A stretch of 64,000 nucleotides of DNA from WJMB01 sp964581465 (GTDB lineage Bacteria > RBG-13-66-14): contig CAZOOP010000006.1 in assembly GCA_964581465.1 (NCBI GenBank), forward strand, positions 1 through 64,000, given 5' to 3'. Position 1 is the stretch's first letter. Every line of letters starts with the position of its first letter. This document shows positions 15,846 through 25,494 of the stretch, one piece after another. The notes below the pieces were generated by a model, which was not told the DNA's origin, did not search any database, and saw only the letters and a list, made by a program, of their open reading frames with translations. Made by a program: the position numbers and the translations under genes.

Positions 15846-16700
15846 TCAGGCCGCCAGGCCCAGTCTGCGCCTCAGGGCCAACGCCAGGCCGACGTTGGCG
15901 GTGTGACCGCCCTTGAGGCTGACCACCTGAGCCCTGAGCGGCGCGCCGATCAGGGTCAGGTCGCCGATGAGGTCCAGCAGCTTGTGGCGGACGAACTCGT
16001 CGGCGTAGCGCAGGTTGTCGTTGAGAACCTCTTCGTCGCCGATGACCACGGCGCAATCCAGGGAGCCGCCCTTGATCAGCCCGGCCTTGCGCAGAAGGGA
16101 GACCTCGTGGAGGAAGCAGAAGGTCCGCGCCGGGGCGATCTCCTCGGTGTAGCGCTGCTCGTCGAGGACGAACTCCCGGTACTGGCTGCGCAGCACGGGG
16201 TGGTCGAAGTGCAGGGCGAAGCTCAGCCTCAGGGGTCCCGGGGCGGGGATGAGCATCATCTGAGCGGTGCCCGAGGAATAGACCAGGGGCTCCTCGGGGA
16301 CGAGGTAGCGCCGGGGGGTGTCCTGGGTCACCCGGCCGGCCTCGCGCAGGACGCCGACGAAGGGTCGCGAGCTGCCGTCGACCACCGGGGGCTCGTGGTT
16401 GTCGAGCTCGATGACGGCGTTGTCTATCCCCAGCCCGGAAAGGGCCGAGAGGATGTGCTCGACGGTGTGAACCTCGGCGCCGTCGGCGGCGATGGTGGTG
16501 CCCCGGCTGGTGTCGGTGACGTTCTCGGCCAAGGGTCGGATCTCGGGCTTGCCGGGCAGGTCGACGCGGCGGAAGATGTAACCGGCGTCGGCCTCGGCGG
16601 GCAGGAAGGTCAACCGGCAGTCGTCGCCGGTGTGCAGACCGATGCCCCGGATGCCGACGGGCCGGGCGATGGTGTTCTGCTGTTCGACGGGATTGGTCAC
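15846..16700 (-). CDS. lpxC: UDP-3-O-acyl-N-acetylglucosamine deacetylase
   Basis: LpxC, the zinc-dependent committed step of lipid A synthesis. With the GTG start at 16700 it has 284 residues. It starts close to the conserved ARPVGIRGIGLHTG. EVHTVEHILSAL gives the first zinc histidine (H82) and its neighbouring glutamate. FVRHKLLDLIGDL supplies the second histidine and the aspartate. SLKGGHTANV carries the catalytic histidine near the end. A TTG at 16778 would add 26 residues; neither start has a strong ribosome site. It is the last gene of bamA-skp-lpxD-lpxC. There is no fabZ fusion. Confidence 0.92.
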   Translation of the reverse strand: MTNPVEQQNTIARPVGIRGIGLHTGDDCRLTFLPAEADAGYIFRRVDLPGKPEIRPLAENVTDTSRGTTIAADGAEVHTVEHILSALSGLGIDNAVIELDNHEPPVVDGSSRPFVGVLREAGRVTQDTPRRYLVPEEPLVYSSGTAQMMLIPAPGPLRLSFALHFDHPVLRSQYREFVLDEQRYTEEIAPARTFCFLHEVSLLRKAGLIKGGSLDCAVVIGDEEVLNDNLRYADEFVRHKLLDLIGDLTLIGAPLRAQVVSLKGGHTANVGLALALRRRLGLAA

Positions 16701-16798
16701 GACGGACTCGCTTGCTGTGTTGGGGGCGGTTACCGGTGCAATTGATCCAGCATAGCAGGTTTGTTCTCTTTTTACCAAACCGTCAGAAATCCGCTGTT

Positions 16799-17848
16799 TC
16801 AGCCCTCGAGTTCGGCCAGGCGGCGCTCCAGTTCCTCGACGCGTTTGCTCAGCTTGCGCAGCTCGCGCAGCTTCTCGGGCAGGGCGCGCTCGCTTGCCTC
16901 GATGCGCTTGGTGGTCATCGTCGGGCGAGCCGGTAAGCCCAGCCAGGTCTCGCCCGCGGGGATGCTCTTGGAGATGCCGCTCTTGGCGCCGGCGATGACG
17001 TTGTCGCCCAGGGTAAGGTGGCCGGCCACGCCGACCTGGCCCATCAGGATCACGTGATCACCCAGCTTGCAGGAGCCGGAGATGCCCACCTGGCCGGCCA
17101 TGATGCAGTTCTCGCCCAAGCTAACGTTGTGGGCGATCTGAACCAGGTTGTCGATCTTGGTGCCCCGGCCGATGCGGGTGGCGCCCAGGGCGCCGCGATC
17201 GATGGTGCTGTTGGCGCCGATCTCGACGTCATCCTCGAGGATGACGTTGCCGATCTGGGGTATCTTGCGCCAGCGTGGGCCGTCGGGGGCGTAGCCGAAG
17301 CCGTCGGAGCCGATCACCGCTCCGGGGTAGAGGATCACCCGCTCTCCGATGACGCAGCGCTCGCGAACGACGACGTTGGGGTAGAGTACGCAGCCGGCGC
17401 CGATGGTGGTCTCGTCGCCGATGAAGCAGCCGGAGGCGACGCGGACACCGTCGCCCAGGCGGACACCGCGGCCCAGGTGGACGAAGGGTCCGATGCCGAC
17501 GCCCTCGCCCAGCTCGACACCCTCTTCGACGACGGCCGTCGGGTGGACGCCGGGGTCGGGCAGGGGGATCGCCGGGGCGAAGCTCTCGATCAAGCGGCTG
17601 AATGACAGGTAGGCGTTGTCGCAGCGGATCAGCGGCACCGGGCTGTCAACCTCGGCGTCGCGGTCGACGACGACGGCGGCGGCGCGGCAGTCGGGCAGCC
17701 GACGGGCGTACTTCATGTTGGTCAGGAAACTGATCTCGGCGGGTCCGGCGGCGTCGATGGTCCCCACGCCGTTGACCCGGGTTTCGGCGGAGCCGCCCTC
17801 GAGCTCGCCGTTCAAGAAAGCCGCCACCTCGCCCAGCGTGATTTCCAT
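16799..17848 (-). CDS. lpxD: UDP-3-O-acylglucosamine N-acyltransferase
   Basis: 349-residue LpxD, which adds the second acyl chain in lipid A synthesis. An N-terminal uridine-binding domain (about 1-100) is followed by a left-handed beta-helix of hexapeptide repeats (GVELGEGVGIGPFVHLGRGVRLGDGVR and onward). The C-terminal helix KLRELRKLSKRVEELERRLAELEG is a likely trimer coiled coil. The catalytic histidine lies in NLVQIAHNVSLGENC. It follows skp by 266 bp and precedes lpxC by about 100 bp. Confidence 0.95.
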   Translation of the reverse strand: MEITLGEVAAFLNGELEGGSAETRVNGVGTIDAAGPAEISFLTNMKYARRLPDCRAAAVVVDRDAEVDSPVPLIRCDNAYLSFSRLIESFAPAIPLPDPGVHPTAVVEEGVELGEGVGIGPFVHLGRGVRLGDGVRVASGCFIGDETTIGAGCVLYPNVVVRERCVIGERVILYPGAVIGSDGFGYAPDGPRWRKIPQIGNVILEDDVEIGANSTIDRGALGATRIGRGTKIDNLVQIAHNVSLGENCIMAGQVGISGSCKLGDHVILMGQVGVAGHLTLGDNVIAGAKSGISKSIPAGETWLGLPARPTMTTKRIEASERALPEKLRELRKLSKRVEELERRLAELEG

Positions 17849-18114
17849 CGCTTCCCCCTCATGGTTGGTGCTACTAGTAACTGATCAGCCGGCGGCTCGG
17901 TTGGACCGGAGAAAGACCTCCGACGCTCGTTCGGTAGTCGAGACGGCTCCAGTCGCTCCAGGGATTCCGCGGCAGCTTCACACCGAGGCCGGGCCGTCAA
18001 GCGCCGTGGTCGAGAGGACCATCGCCGCCGGTACGGCGACGGCCCGCGGGTCTGAATCCGGGGCCGTCGAAGCATCGGGTCGGTCATCGACCCGTCGTGG
18101 GGTGCTGGGTCGGC

Positions 18115-18648
18115 CTAGGTGCCCGCGGTCTCGTTGAGCAGCTCGATGACCCGGTCGGTGATGTCGTAGGCCTCGCGGATGTAGAGCACGGCGCTGACGT
18201 CGAGGATCAGGTCGAACTCGGCGTCCTTGCCGACCTGGTCGATCGCCTCGTAGATGCGGTCGTAGAGCTTGCCCAGCCCCTGGGCCTCCTGGGCCTCCAG
18301 AGAGCTCACGGCGTTGTCGCGCTCCTGCATGGCTTTCTCGTAGATGGCCTGCTGCTCGGCCTCGATCTCGGCGCGGCGCTCGTCGGAGATGGGCTGATTG
18401 AGCTGCTCCTGCAGCTCCATCAACTGGCGTTCGTACTCGTCGAGCTTGGGCTGGACCTCGGATTCCTTCTCCTGGACCATGGTCTGCATGGTGCGCATGA
18501 ACTCCTGGACCTCGATCCACTCCTCCTGAACCCGCTGCAGATCGACGAAGGCCACGGTCAGCGGCATGTTCTCGTCATCGTCGTCCTGGGCCAGGGCGGG
18601 AAGGGCAATCAGCAGGATCATCAACAGGGCTGTCCACTGTTTCTTCAT
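18115..18648 (-). CDS. skp: OmpH/Skp-family periplasmic chaperone
   Basis: 177 residues from the ATG at 18648, which follows GGAGGTTGACA. A signal peptide (MKKQWTALLMILLIALPALA) is followed by an acidic linker and VAFVDLQRVQEEW, the opening strand of Skp. Long charged helices (residues about 55-130, ESEVQPKLDEYERQLMELQEQL) form the coiled-coil tentacles, and DLILDVSAVLYIREAYDITDRVIELLN closes the trimer body. It delivers outer-membrane proteins to BamA, whose gene is immediately upstream. The normal order bamA-skp-lpxD is kept. Confidence 0.9.
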   Translation of the reverse strand: MKKQWTALLMILLIALPALAQDDDDENMPLTVAFVDLQRVQEEWIEVQEFMRTMQTMVQEKESEVQPKLDEYERQLMELQEQLNQPISDERRAEIEAEQQAIYEKAMQERDNAVSSLEAQEAQGLGKLYDRIYEAIDQVGKDAEFDLILDVSAVLYIREAYDITDRVIELLNETAGT

Positions 18649-18782
18649 TGTCAACCTCCAGGTTCGCAGGTTTGGCGATTCCGGCTCTCCCGGTTGATCG
18701 CGGTCGACCGGGAGACGGCTCTCGTAGTGAGGGGGAATTGGTTGTTTACGTCGCGGCGGGTCGGTTTGTTCCCGCCAAAAGC

Positions 18783-21047
18783 TTAAAAGGTGTTGGCGAT
18801 CGAGAAGTGGAGCCGTCCCTGGGGCAGGTCCGGGCTCCAGCCATAGTCGAAGCCCATCAGGCCCACCATGGGCACGTCGATGCGCACGCCCAGGCCGAAG
18901 CCGTACCTCATGTCGTTGAAGTCGAAGTCGCCGATGTCCTCCCAAGCGTAGCCCATGTCGAAGAAGAGCATCCCGAAGAGCAGGCGTTCGGAGATCTCGA
19001 TGCGGTACTCCAGGTTGTAATAGAACTCGAAGGTTCCGCCGACGAGGCGGTCGTCCTCGTCGCGGGGCGACAGGTCGAAGTCCTGGAAGCCGCGCACGTC
19101 GTTGCCGCCGACGAAGTAGCGTTCGTAGATGGGCACTTCGTCTGTGTCATCGTAGACCCCCACGTACCCGGCGTGGAGCTTGAGGGCTAGGGCGAAGCGC
19201 CAGAAGCTGGGATAGTAGCTGGTCAGGGTGGTGTTGACCTTGTAGAAGTCCAGGTCGCCGCCCAGGTAGCCGCCGCCCAGCTCCATGCCCAGGTACTGGG
19301 TCGAGCCCTCGGTGGGGAAGAAGTAGTTGTTGCGGGTGTCGCGGCGCAGGGAAGCGAGCACCGAACTGCTGACCGTGGTCCCGGCGGCCTCCCGAACGGA
19401 CTCGGAGGCGTCGTCCTCGGGATCGATGGTCGTCTCGGCATAGTCGTAGCGCAGCCGCCAGCGGGAGTCGTCGCCGATGGGATGGCCAACCAGGCCGTAG
19501 AAACCGAAACGGGTCTTGTCGTAATCGAAGGCAGAGAGGCTGTTCTCCAGGTAGACCCCGGCGCCGATGGTGGTCGGCGTGTCGAGGAACCAGGGCTCCA
19601 TGAAACTGAAGCGGTAGTTGTTGGTGTTGCCGCCGATCTCGCTTTCGATGGTCAGCGACTGGCCGCCGCCCTTGGCGCGCCAGAAGGCGGGCAGGGCCGC
19701 GAAGTCGAAGTTGATCCAGGAGACGCTGAAGGTGCCCACCAGGCCCGTCGAGGTCGAATAGCCGGCGCCGGCGGAGATCTTGGTGGTGCCCTGGCGCTCG
19801 ACCACCCGCACCGTCAGGTCGATGACCCGGGTCTCGGGGTCGATCTCCCAGTCCGGGATGACGTTCTCGAAGTACTGCAGGTTGAACACGCGCTCCAGGG
19901 AGCGGCGGAAGGCCTTGCCGTCGAAGACCTCGCCCGGGTAGATGGTGAACTCGCGGCGGATGACCTTGTCCTTGGTGTCGGTGTTGCCGACGATGCGCAG
20001 TTCGCCCACGGTGGCCGGCTCGTTCTCCTTGAAGACCCAGTCATAGCTGACGGTGTTGCTTTCATCGTCGATGATCACCGTCTCTTCGATCTCCAGGAAG
20101 ACGTAGCCGAACTCCCAGTAGTCGTCCTTGATGGCGGCGACACTGGCGTTGTATTCGCCCTGGTTGTGGACATCGCCTGTGCCCAGACGCAGGCGGCGGC
20201 GGATCTGACGGTCGGAGAGGATGGTGTTGCCGCTGAAGTCGACGCCGCCGAAGTAGTAGCGGTCGCCCTCGTGGATGGTGATCAGGATGTCGACCTCGTC
20301 GCCGGCGTCGTTGAAGCTGAGCTCGTAGTCTTCGATGCGGGCGTTGATGTAGCCGCCGTTGTTGTAGCCGTCGACGATACTGGCCAGGTCGTCTTCCAAT
20401 AAATCCAAGTCCAGGGTGGACGAGTTCCAGAACTCGTCCTCATCGAGCTGCATGAAGAGGTTGCGGATCTCCCAGGCGCTGTAGGCCGCGTTGCCGACGA
20501 ACTCGATGGAGTTGACCCAGATCTCGGTGCCCTCCTCGACGACGAACTTGACGTCCACGCGCCCGTCCTCGTCGGTGGTGTACTCCGGGATCACCTCGCA
20601 GCGGATCAGCCCGGACTCTTTGCCCAGCTCCTTGATTTCCAGCACGATCTCGTTGACCGCCGCCGGGTCAAGGGGCTCGCCGGAGACCAGATGGGCGGCG
20701 ATGGCGTCGGAGACGTCTTCGCCGTCGAGTTCATCGACCCCCACGTAGGACACCGTGCCCACGGTGGGCCGCTCCTCCACGCTGATGATCAACCGCACGC
20801 CCTCGGCGTAGGGTTCGGCGCTGAAGACGATGTCGTCGAAGGCCCCCTGCTCGAACAAGCGCTTGATATCGGCAGCCACGGTGGCCGGCGAAAGGGGCTG
20901 ACCGACCCGGCTGGAGATGCGCTCGAAGAAGAAGGCGTCATCGTAGATCTCGTTGCCGCGGATCTCGATGGCTTCGATGACCGGGGCCTGCTGGGCCGCG
21001 ACCGCCGCGGCGGCGAGGAGTATCACACAGAGTAGCCGTCGACTCAC
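18783..21047 (-). CDS. bamA: Outer-membrane protein assembly factor BamA
   Basis: 754-residue Omp85 protein, core of the barrel-insertion machinery. A signal peptide (MSRRLLCVILLAAAAVAAQ) precedes five POTRA domains over residues about 23-420. Their starts are visible as IEAIEIRGNEIYDD, TVGTVSYVGVDEL, VNSIEFVGNAAYS, YYFGGVDFSGNTILSD and TVGELRIVGNTDTKDK. The C-terminal barrel has FVGGNDVRGFQDF (the VRGF loop-6 motif, around residue 650) and ends in HFSIANTF with a terminal phenylalanine. It starts with GTG at 21047. It leads the bamA-skp-lpxD-lpxC operon. Confidence 0.96.
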   Translation of the reverse strand: MSRRLLCVILLAAAAVAAQQAPVIEAIEIRGNEIYDDAFFFERISSRVGQPLSPATVAADIKRLFEQGAFDDIVFSAEPYAEGVRLIISVEERPTVGTVSYVGVDELDGEDVSDAIAAHLVSGEPLDPAAVNEIVLEIKELGKESGLIRCEVIPEYTTDEDGRVDVKFVVEEGTEIWVNSIEFVGNAAYSAWEIRNLFMQLDEDEFWNSSTLDLDLLEDDLASIVDGYNNGGYINARIEDYELSFNDAGDEVDILITIHEGDRYYFGGVDFSGNTILSDRQIRRRLRLGTGDVHNQGEYNASVAAIKDDYWEFGYVFLEIEETVIIDDESNTVSYDWVFKENEPATVGELRIVGNTDTKDKVIRREFTIYPGEVFDGKAFRRSLERVFNLQYFENVIPDWEIDPETRVIDLTVRVVERQGTTKISAGAGYSTSTGLVGTFSVSWINFDFAALPAFWRAKGGGQSLTIESEIGGNTNNYRFSFMEPWFLDTPTTIGAGVYLENSLSAFDYDKTRFGFYGLVGHPIGDDSRWRLRYDYAETTIDPEDDASESVREAAGTTVSSSVLASLRRDTRNNYFFPTEGSTQYLGMELGGGYLGGDLDFYKVNTTLTSYYPSFWRFALALKLHAGYVGVYDDTDEVPIYERYFVGGNDVRGFQDFDLSPRDEDDRLVGGTFEFYYNLEYRIEISERLLFGMLFFDMGYAWEDIGDFDFNDMRYGFGLGVRIDVPMVGLMGFDYGWSPDLPQGRLHFSIANTF

Positions 21048-21629
21048 CTTATCCCGCTCCGTTGAATGGCCTGCTGATCAGTTTGCGGACTGGACACATT
21101 GCTTAGAGTAGACCGTACCCGACCCGGAGAGCATCGGGGGTGGGTGCCGGATAGACTGCGTAAAGCGACTCGGCCGTCGGGGAGCCCCTTGTTCGGCCAT
21201 GTCCACCTCCCCATACGCCGGTCAAAGACGAAAGGTGCCAGCCCGGCACACTTTGCTTGGCATTGTAACATCTTGTCAGAGAGCTGGAAAGCCGCTTGAG
21301 TCATCCCGGTGTGGAAGGCGGTGTCAATAGGTCCTCGGACCGCCGTCCCCGGCCACTCGGGGCGCAAGGTATTGCCAGGAACCCCTTTTTCGGCTACCAT
21401 TAACATACCGGCTCTTTCCAACCATGGGTGGCTCCGCCGTAGTTAAACACCCAGGCGATTTCTTTCATTACCCTACGACTCAGCCGGAATGTCATCCAGG
21501 CCCGACATGGCGGCGATGACGCCGCATCGCCCTTCCAATACGGACCGTGGAAGGTATAACGTAGAGAGCAACGGCAGCGCTTCGAACTGAATACTGCGAT
21601 AATTCCGCTCAATCGACCGGGAGTCCGCA
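21048..21629. other. Divergent intergenic region between bamA and the PilZ gene
   Basis: About 580 bp that must hold promoters for both directions. On the minus strand TACAAT (21262-21267) could be a -10 box for bamA with a poor -35 (TTCCAG) 16 bp upstream. No repeat copy, RNA gene or terminator is recognised. Confidence 0.4.
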
Positions 21630-22106
21630 ATGACCACATCGAGTAGAGAAAGACGCTCCGCCAAGCGGCATCGTCCCACGGACCTGGACGCCGTGGTGCT
21701 CTCGGGCCTGCCCGAGCAGTTCCGCGAGGTCAAGGTCCGCTCGATCTCCAAGACCGGCCTCGCCATCGAAATCAACATCGAGGATGTCTCACCCCTCCAG
21801 GCCCAACTGGGTCGCCGGATCACCCTCTCCTTCCTGCTACCCCAGGTTGCCCGTATCGCCACGGTCCAGGCCGAGGTGGTACGCACCTATCGGCAGGTCT
21901 CCGACGGCGGCTTCATCCACGTCTCCGCCGACGGCGAGGAGAAACGGGATTCGCCCTACGGCGGCCATGAGAACCGAGTCTACGGCCTGGGGCTGCGCTT
22001 CGTCGACCTGCGACCCGAGATGGCGCGTCAACTCGAGCGCTACCTGTTGACAATCTTCCGCGGCGACGACGGTTCATCCGACGGGAACGACGAAGACGAT
22101 GAATAG
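21630..22106 (+). CDS. PilZ-domain protein (possible c-di-GMP receptor)
   Basis: 158 residues, a single PilZ domain. RRSAKRHRPTDLDAVVL holds the arginine-rich RxxxR loop, and VKVRSISKTGLAIEI corresponds to the D/NxSxxG motif with S-I-S-K-T-G. The first Asp/Asn is replaced by arginine-serine, so c-di-GMP binding is plausible but not certain. The tail is acidic (GDDGSSDGNDEDDE). ATG follows GGGAGTCCGCA. rpoN starts 22 bp after its stop, so the two are probably cotranscribed. Confidence 0.75.
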   Translation: MTTSSRERRSAKRHRPTDLDAVVLSGLPEQFREVKVRSISKTGLAIEINIEDVSPLQAQLGRRITLSFLLPQVARIATVQAEVVRTYRQVSDGGFIHVSADGEEKRDSPYGGHENRVYGLGLRFVDLRPEMARQLERYLLTIFRGDDGSSDGNDEDDE

Positions 22107-22128
22107 CTTAAACGACGGTGATTAAGCG

Positions 22129-23637
22129 ATGGACTTCAATCAGCCCAAGCTCTCGCTGGATCAGTCCCTCAAACTGCAGCTCAAGCTTTCTCCCCGGCTG
22201 CAGCAAGCGATACAGCTCTTGGCGCTGCCGGTGTTGCAGCTCAAGGACCGGGTCGATGAGGAGCTGGTCTCCAATCCGGTTCTCGAGGCCGTTCCCACGG
22301 GCGAACCCCTGACGCGCAGCGACTCGGACATGGAGCAACGCGATCGCGGCGACGAGGCCTGGGAGTCCCAACGCGACTACCTCTCCGCCGAAGAGCGCAA
22401 GGATTCCGACAACCACTCCTCGGAGCGCGACTGGGAGGATTACCTCAGCTACGACCCCCGTCCCTACCGGCCGCCGCGACCGATGGAGGTCTCCGGAGAC
22501 GATTCCTACATCGACCGCGTGGTGGCCGACGGCGCCACCCTGACCGAGCATCTGCTCTGGCAGCTTCAACTCAACTGCGATTCGGAGCGCGAGGAGGCCG
22601 TCGCCGCCGCCCTGGTGGGCAATCTGGACGAGGAGGGCTACCTGCGCGACTTCGACACCGCCGAGCTGGCCGCCTCCCTGGAGCTGGAGCCACCCACCGA
22701 CGAAGACGAGATAGAGAGGATCCTGACAAACTGCGTCCAGGGGCTGGACCCCCTGGGTGTCGGGGCGCGCAGCCTGAGCGAGTGCCTGAGCATCCAACTG
22801 CGCCCCCTGTCCGACGACGGCGTCGAGCCCGAGCTGATCGAGATCGCCCGCCAGGTCATCGAGGGCTACCTCTACGAACTGGCCCGCCGCAAGTACAAGA
22901 TCATCACCGACGCCCTGGGAGTGGACAAGGAGCGCGTCCGCGAGGCCGTGCAGTTGATCACCGCCCTGGACCCCAAGCCGGCGCGCAACTTCAGCGGCCG
23001 CCGGGCCACCTACGTCCGACCCGACGTCTACCTGGAGAAGATCGGTGACGAGTACCGGATCTACTTAAACGAGTGGGGCATCCCCCGGTTGCGGGTCAGC
23101 AACTACTACCGCAGCCTGATCGCCGCCGGCAAGGCCGACAAGCAAACCCGCTCCTTCATCCGCGACAAGATCAACTCCGCCGTCTGGTTCATCAAGAACA
23201 TCGACGAGCGCCGCCGGACCATCCTCAAGGTCACCGAGTTCATCTTCGAGCGCCAGCGGGAGTTCCTCGAGAAGGGACTCGAAGGTCTCAAACCCTTGAC
23301 CCTGGAGGAGGTCGCCGAGGTCGTCGGCGTCAACTCCAGCACGGTCAGCCGGGCCACCTCGGGCAAGTACGTTCAGACTCCGCGCGGGCTGTTCGAGCTC
23401 AAGTTCTTCTTCACCCGGGGCATGCCCAGCTCCGAGAACGGCGGCCAGCTCTCCACCACCTACATCAAAGAGCGCATCCGCCGGCTGATCGCCGAAGAGA
23501 CCGGCAAGCCGCTCTCCGACAGCAAGATCGTCAGTATCCTCAAAGATGAAGAGGGCTTGGACATCGCTCGGCGGACCATCGCCAAGTACCGCAAGCAGAT
23601 GAGGATCCCCCCGGCCTCCAAACGCAAACCCCTCTAG
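22129..23637 (+). CDS. rpoN: RNA polymerase sigma-54 factor
   Basis: 502-residue RpoN. Region I is glutamine/leucine-rich (SLKLQLKLSPRLQQAIQLLALPVLQL, about residues 10-38) and contacts activators. An acidic region II follows (DSDMEQRDRGDEAWESQ to about 110). The core-binding region holds LQLNCDSEREEAVAAALVGNLDEEGYL, and the helix-turn-helix is near TLEEVAEVVGVNSSTVSRATSGKYV. The RpoN box ARRTIAKYRK lies at about residues 480-489. Sigma-54 reads GG-N10-GC promoters and needs an AAA+ activator; none is encoded here. Several matching sites are in the window (7650, 37997, 47352, 48850). Confidence 0.97.
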   Translation: MDFNQPKLSLDQSLKLQLKLSPRLQQAIQLLALPVLQLKDRVDEELVSNPVLEAVPTGEPLTRSDSDMEQRDRGDEAWESQRDYLSAEERKDSDNHSSERDWEDYLSYDPRPYRPPRPMEVSGDDSYIDRVVADGATLTEHLLWQLQLNCDSEREEAVAAALVGNLDEEGYLRDFDTAELAASLELEPPTDEDEIERILTNCVQGLDPLGVGARSLSECLSIQLRPLSDDGVEPELIEIARQVIEGYLYELARRKYKIITDALGVDKERVREAVQLITALDPKPARNFSGRRATYVRPDVYLEKIGDEYRIYLNEWGIPRLRVSNYYRSLIAAGKADKQTRSFIRDKINSAVWFIKNIDERRRTILKVTEFIFERQREFLEKGLEGLKPLTLEEVAEVVGVNSSTVSRATSGKYVQTPRGLFELKFFFTRGMPSSENGGQLSTTYIKERIRRLIAEETGKPLSDSKIVSILKDEEGLDIARRTIAKYRKQMRIPPASKRKPL

Positions 23638-23650
23638 AGACGACTACGCC

Positions 23651-24523
23651 TTGCCCGCCACCGACCGCCCCCGTCATCCCCGCTGGTTGCGCCGCCCGCC
23701 GCCGGATGTTCCCCGGCTGGGCGAGGTGCGCCGCACCCTGCGCCGCCTGCGCCTGCACACGGTCTGCGAAGGCGCCCGCTGCCCCAACCGCGCCGAGTGC
23801 TACGGCGCCGGCAACGCCACCTTCATGATCCTGGGCGAGCGTTGCACGCGCGACTGCGCCTTCTGCTCGGTGCCCCACGGACCCCGGAGCGCCCCCGAAG
23901 CCGACGAGCCCGCCCGCCTGGCCGAGGCCGTCGCCGACTGGGGCCTCGACTACGTCGTGATCACCTCGGTCACCCGGGACGACCTGCCCGACGGCGGCGC
24001 CGGGGCCTTCGCCGAGACCGTCGAAGCCCTCGGCGGTCTGACCCAGCCGCCCCTGGTCGAGCTGCTGATCCCCGACTTCGGCGGAGACCCGGCCGCCCTG
24101 AAGCGCGTCATCGCGGCCCGACCCGGCGTGCTCGGCCACAACGTGGAAACCGTCCCCCGCCTCTACCCCAGCCTGCGCAACGGCGCCGACTACTCGCGCT
24201 CGCTTGATGTGCTGGGGCGGACCGCCGTCGCCGGCCTGATCGCCAAGAGCGGCCTGATGTGCGGCCTGGGCGAGACCCGGGACGAACTGCGCGCCGTCTT
24301 CGACGACCTGGCCGCCGCCGGGGTGCGCATCCTGACCCTGGGGCAGTATTTGCAACCCACTCCGCGCCAGCGCCCCGTCGAGCGCCACCTGCCCCCCGAC
24401 GAGTTCGACAATCTCGCCGAGGATGCCCGCCGGCACGGCATCCCCGTGGTGGCCTCCGGACCCCTGGTGCGCAGCTCCTACCGCGCCCGGCACTACTACG
24501 AGCTGGCGCGATCTCAAGAGTAG
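23651..24523 (+). CDS. lipA: Lipoyl synthase
   Basis: 290-residue radical-SAM enzyme that inserts two sulfurs into octanoyl-lipoyl domains. The auxiliary cluster motif is VCEGARCPNRAEC (C-x4-C-x5-C), the radical-SAM motif is CTRDCAFC, and the C-terminal serine ligand lies in VRSSYRARHYYE. The length is typical. The start is TTG, 13 bp after the rpoN stop, with only a weak ribosome site, so translation may be coupled to rpoN. No lipB lies nearby. Confidence 0.94.
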   Translation: MPATDRPRHPRWLRRPPPDVPRLGEVRRTLRRLRLHTVCEGARCPNRAECYGAGNATFMILGERCTRDCAFCSVPHGPRSAPEADEPARLAEAVADWGLDYVVITSVTRDDLPDGGAGAFAETVEALGGLTQPPLVELLIPDFGGDPAALKRVIAARPGVLGHNVETVPRLYPSLRNGADYSRSLDVLGRTAVAGLIAKSGLMCGLGETRDELRAVFDDLAAAGVRILTLGQYLQPTPRQRPVERHLPPDEFDNLAEDARRHGIPVVASGPLVRSSYRARHYYELARSQE

Positions 24524-24855
24524 CGGGTTTAGCGGGCTCTCCGGACCGTCACTTGTCGGCTGAGAGCCGCTAGGTCGCCCTCGACCGGGAAAGCTTGTCC
24601 CAAGACTGTTCGCAGCCGACCCGGGCGCCGGCCCGGTGTTCCCCCAAGGATTATCTTGCGCATGTGATGCTACCAACACACTTTTCATGGCCCCTGCTTG
24701 CGACACGGATTGCCGACCTCAGCTAGACTGATTACAAAAACGACGTATCCAACAGCTCAGCAGTCGCCGATCAGGCCCGCTCATGGGCGAACGGCCGACC
24801 AAAACCCTTTCCGACCCCCGAACACCTGCGCACGTCGCCAACCCCGGGAGGTAAG
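24524..24855. other. Intergenic region upstream of hpf
   Basis: About 330 bp. AGCTAGACT near 24721 might be a -10 region, but no convincing -35 partner at 16-18 bp is seen. No gene, repeat or strong hairpin is recognised. Confidence 0.35.
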
Positions 24856-25407
24856 ATGAAGATAAACATCGTCGGGCGTCACTTCGAGATCACCGACGCG
24901 GTGAAGAAATACGTCCAGGACCGTCTGGAGAAGATCCGCAAGCATTTCGACCGTGTCATGGATGTCAACGTCACCCTCAACGTCGAGAAGTACCGCAACA
25001 TCGCCGACATCGACATCAACGTCAACGGCGTCAACATGCACTGTGAAGAGCAGACCGGCGACATGTACACCTCCATCGACCTGGCCGTGGACAAGATCGA
25101 CCGCCAGGTCCGGCGTTACAAGGAGAAGCTCCAGCGGCGCAAGCGCCACGCCAAGAAGGTCATCGCCGAGATGCCCCAGGTGACCTACGAGCTGCTCGAA
25201 CCCGACGCCGGTGAGCTGGACGAGGAGGAGCGCAAGATCATCAAGAGCGAGCGGCACATGGTCAAGCCGATGACCCTGGACGAGGCCGTGATGCAAATGG
25301 ACTTGAACAACGTCGACTTCTACGTCTTCACCAACGCGGGCACCCAACGCCTCAACGTAGTCTACCGCCGCGCCGACGGCAACGTGGGCTGGATCGCCCA
25401 GGACTGA
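24856..25407 (+). CDS. hpf: Ribosome hibernation promoting factor, long form
   Basis: 183 residues. The N-terminal S30AE/HPF domain (MKINIVGRHFEITDAVKKYVQDRLEKIRK and onward, residues 1-95) binds the 30S decoding centre. The C-terminal dimerisation domain is HMVKPMTLDEAVMQMDLNNVDFYVFTNAGTQRLNVVYRRADGNVGWI. Having both makes it the long form, which forms 100S ribosome dimers by itself. GGGAGGTAAG precedes the ATG. hpf commonly sits near rpoN, as here. Confidence 0.95.
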   Translation: MKINIVGRHFEITDAVKKYVQDRLEKIRKHFDRVMDVNVTLNVEKYRNIADIDINVNGVNMHCEEQTGDMYTSIDLAVDKIDRQVRRYKEKLQRRKRHAKKVIAEMPQVTYELLEPDAGELDEEERKIIKSERHMVKPMTLDEAVMQMDLNNVDFYVFTNAGTQRLNVVYRRADGNVGWIAQD

Positions 25408-25452
25408 GACGGGATCGCCGACCACGACCGTTCGTCGCGAGTGGTTAAGCGA

Positions 25453-25476
25453 AAGGGGCGCCGAAGCGCCCCTTTG
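25453..25476. terminator. Bidirectional terminator between hpf and the lipoprotein gene
   Basis: AAAGGGGCGC and GCGCCCCTTT pair around CGAA, with T or A on either side, so it can serve convergent hpf and the leftward gene ending at 25495. Confidence 0.85.
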
Positions 25477-25494
25477 CCGTTGCCCGCTACTGGC

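Noticed and set aside
21225..21262. Possible sigma-54 site before bamA (GGCACACTTTGC)
   Set aside because: The spacing is wrong: only three bases separate GGCAC from TTGC, and the reverse strand lacks a GC at the -12 position.
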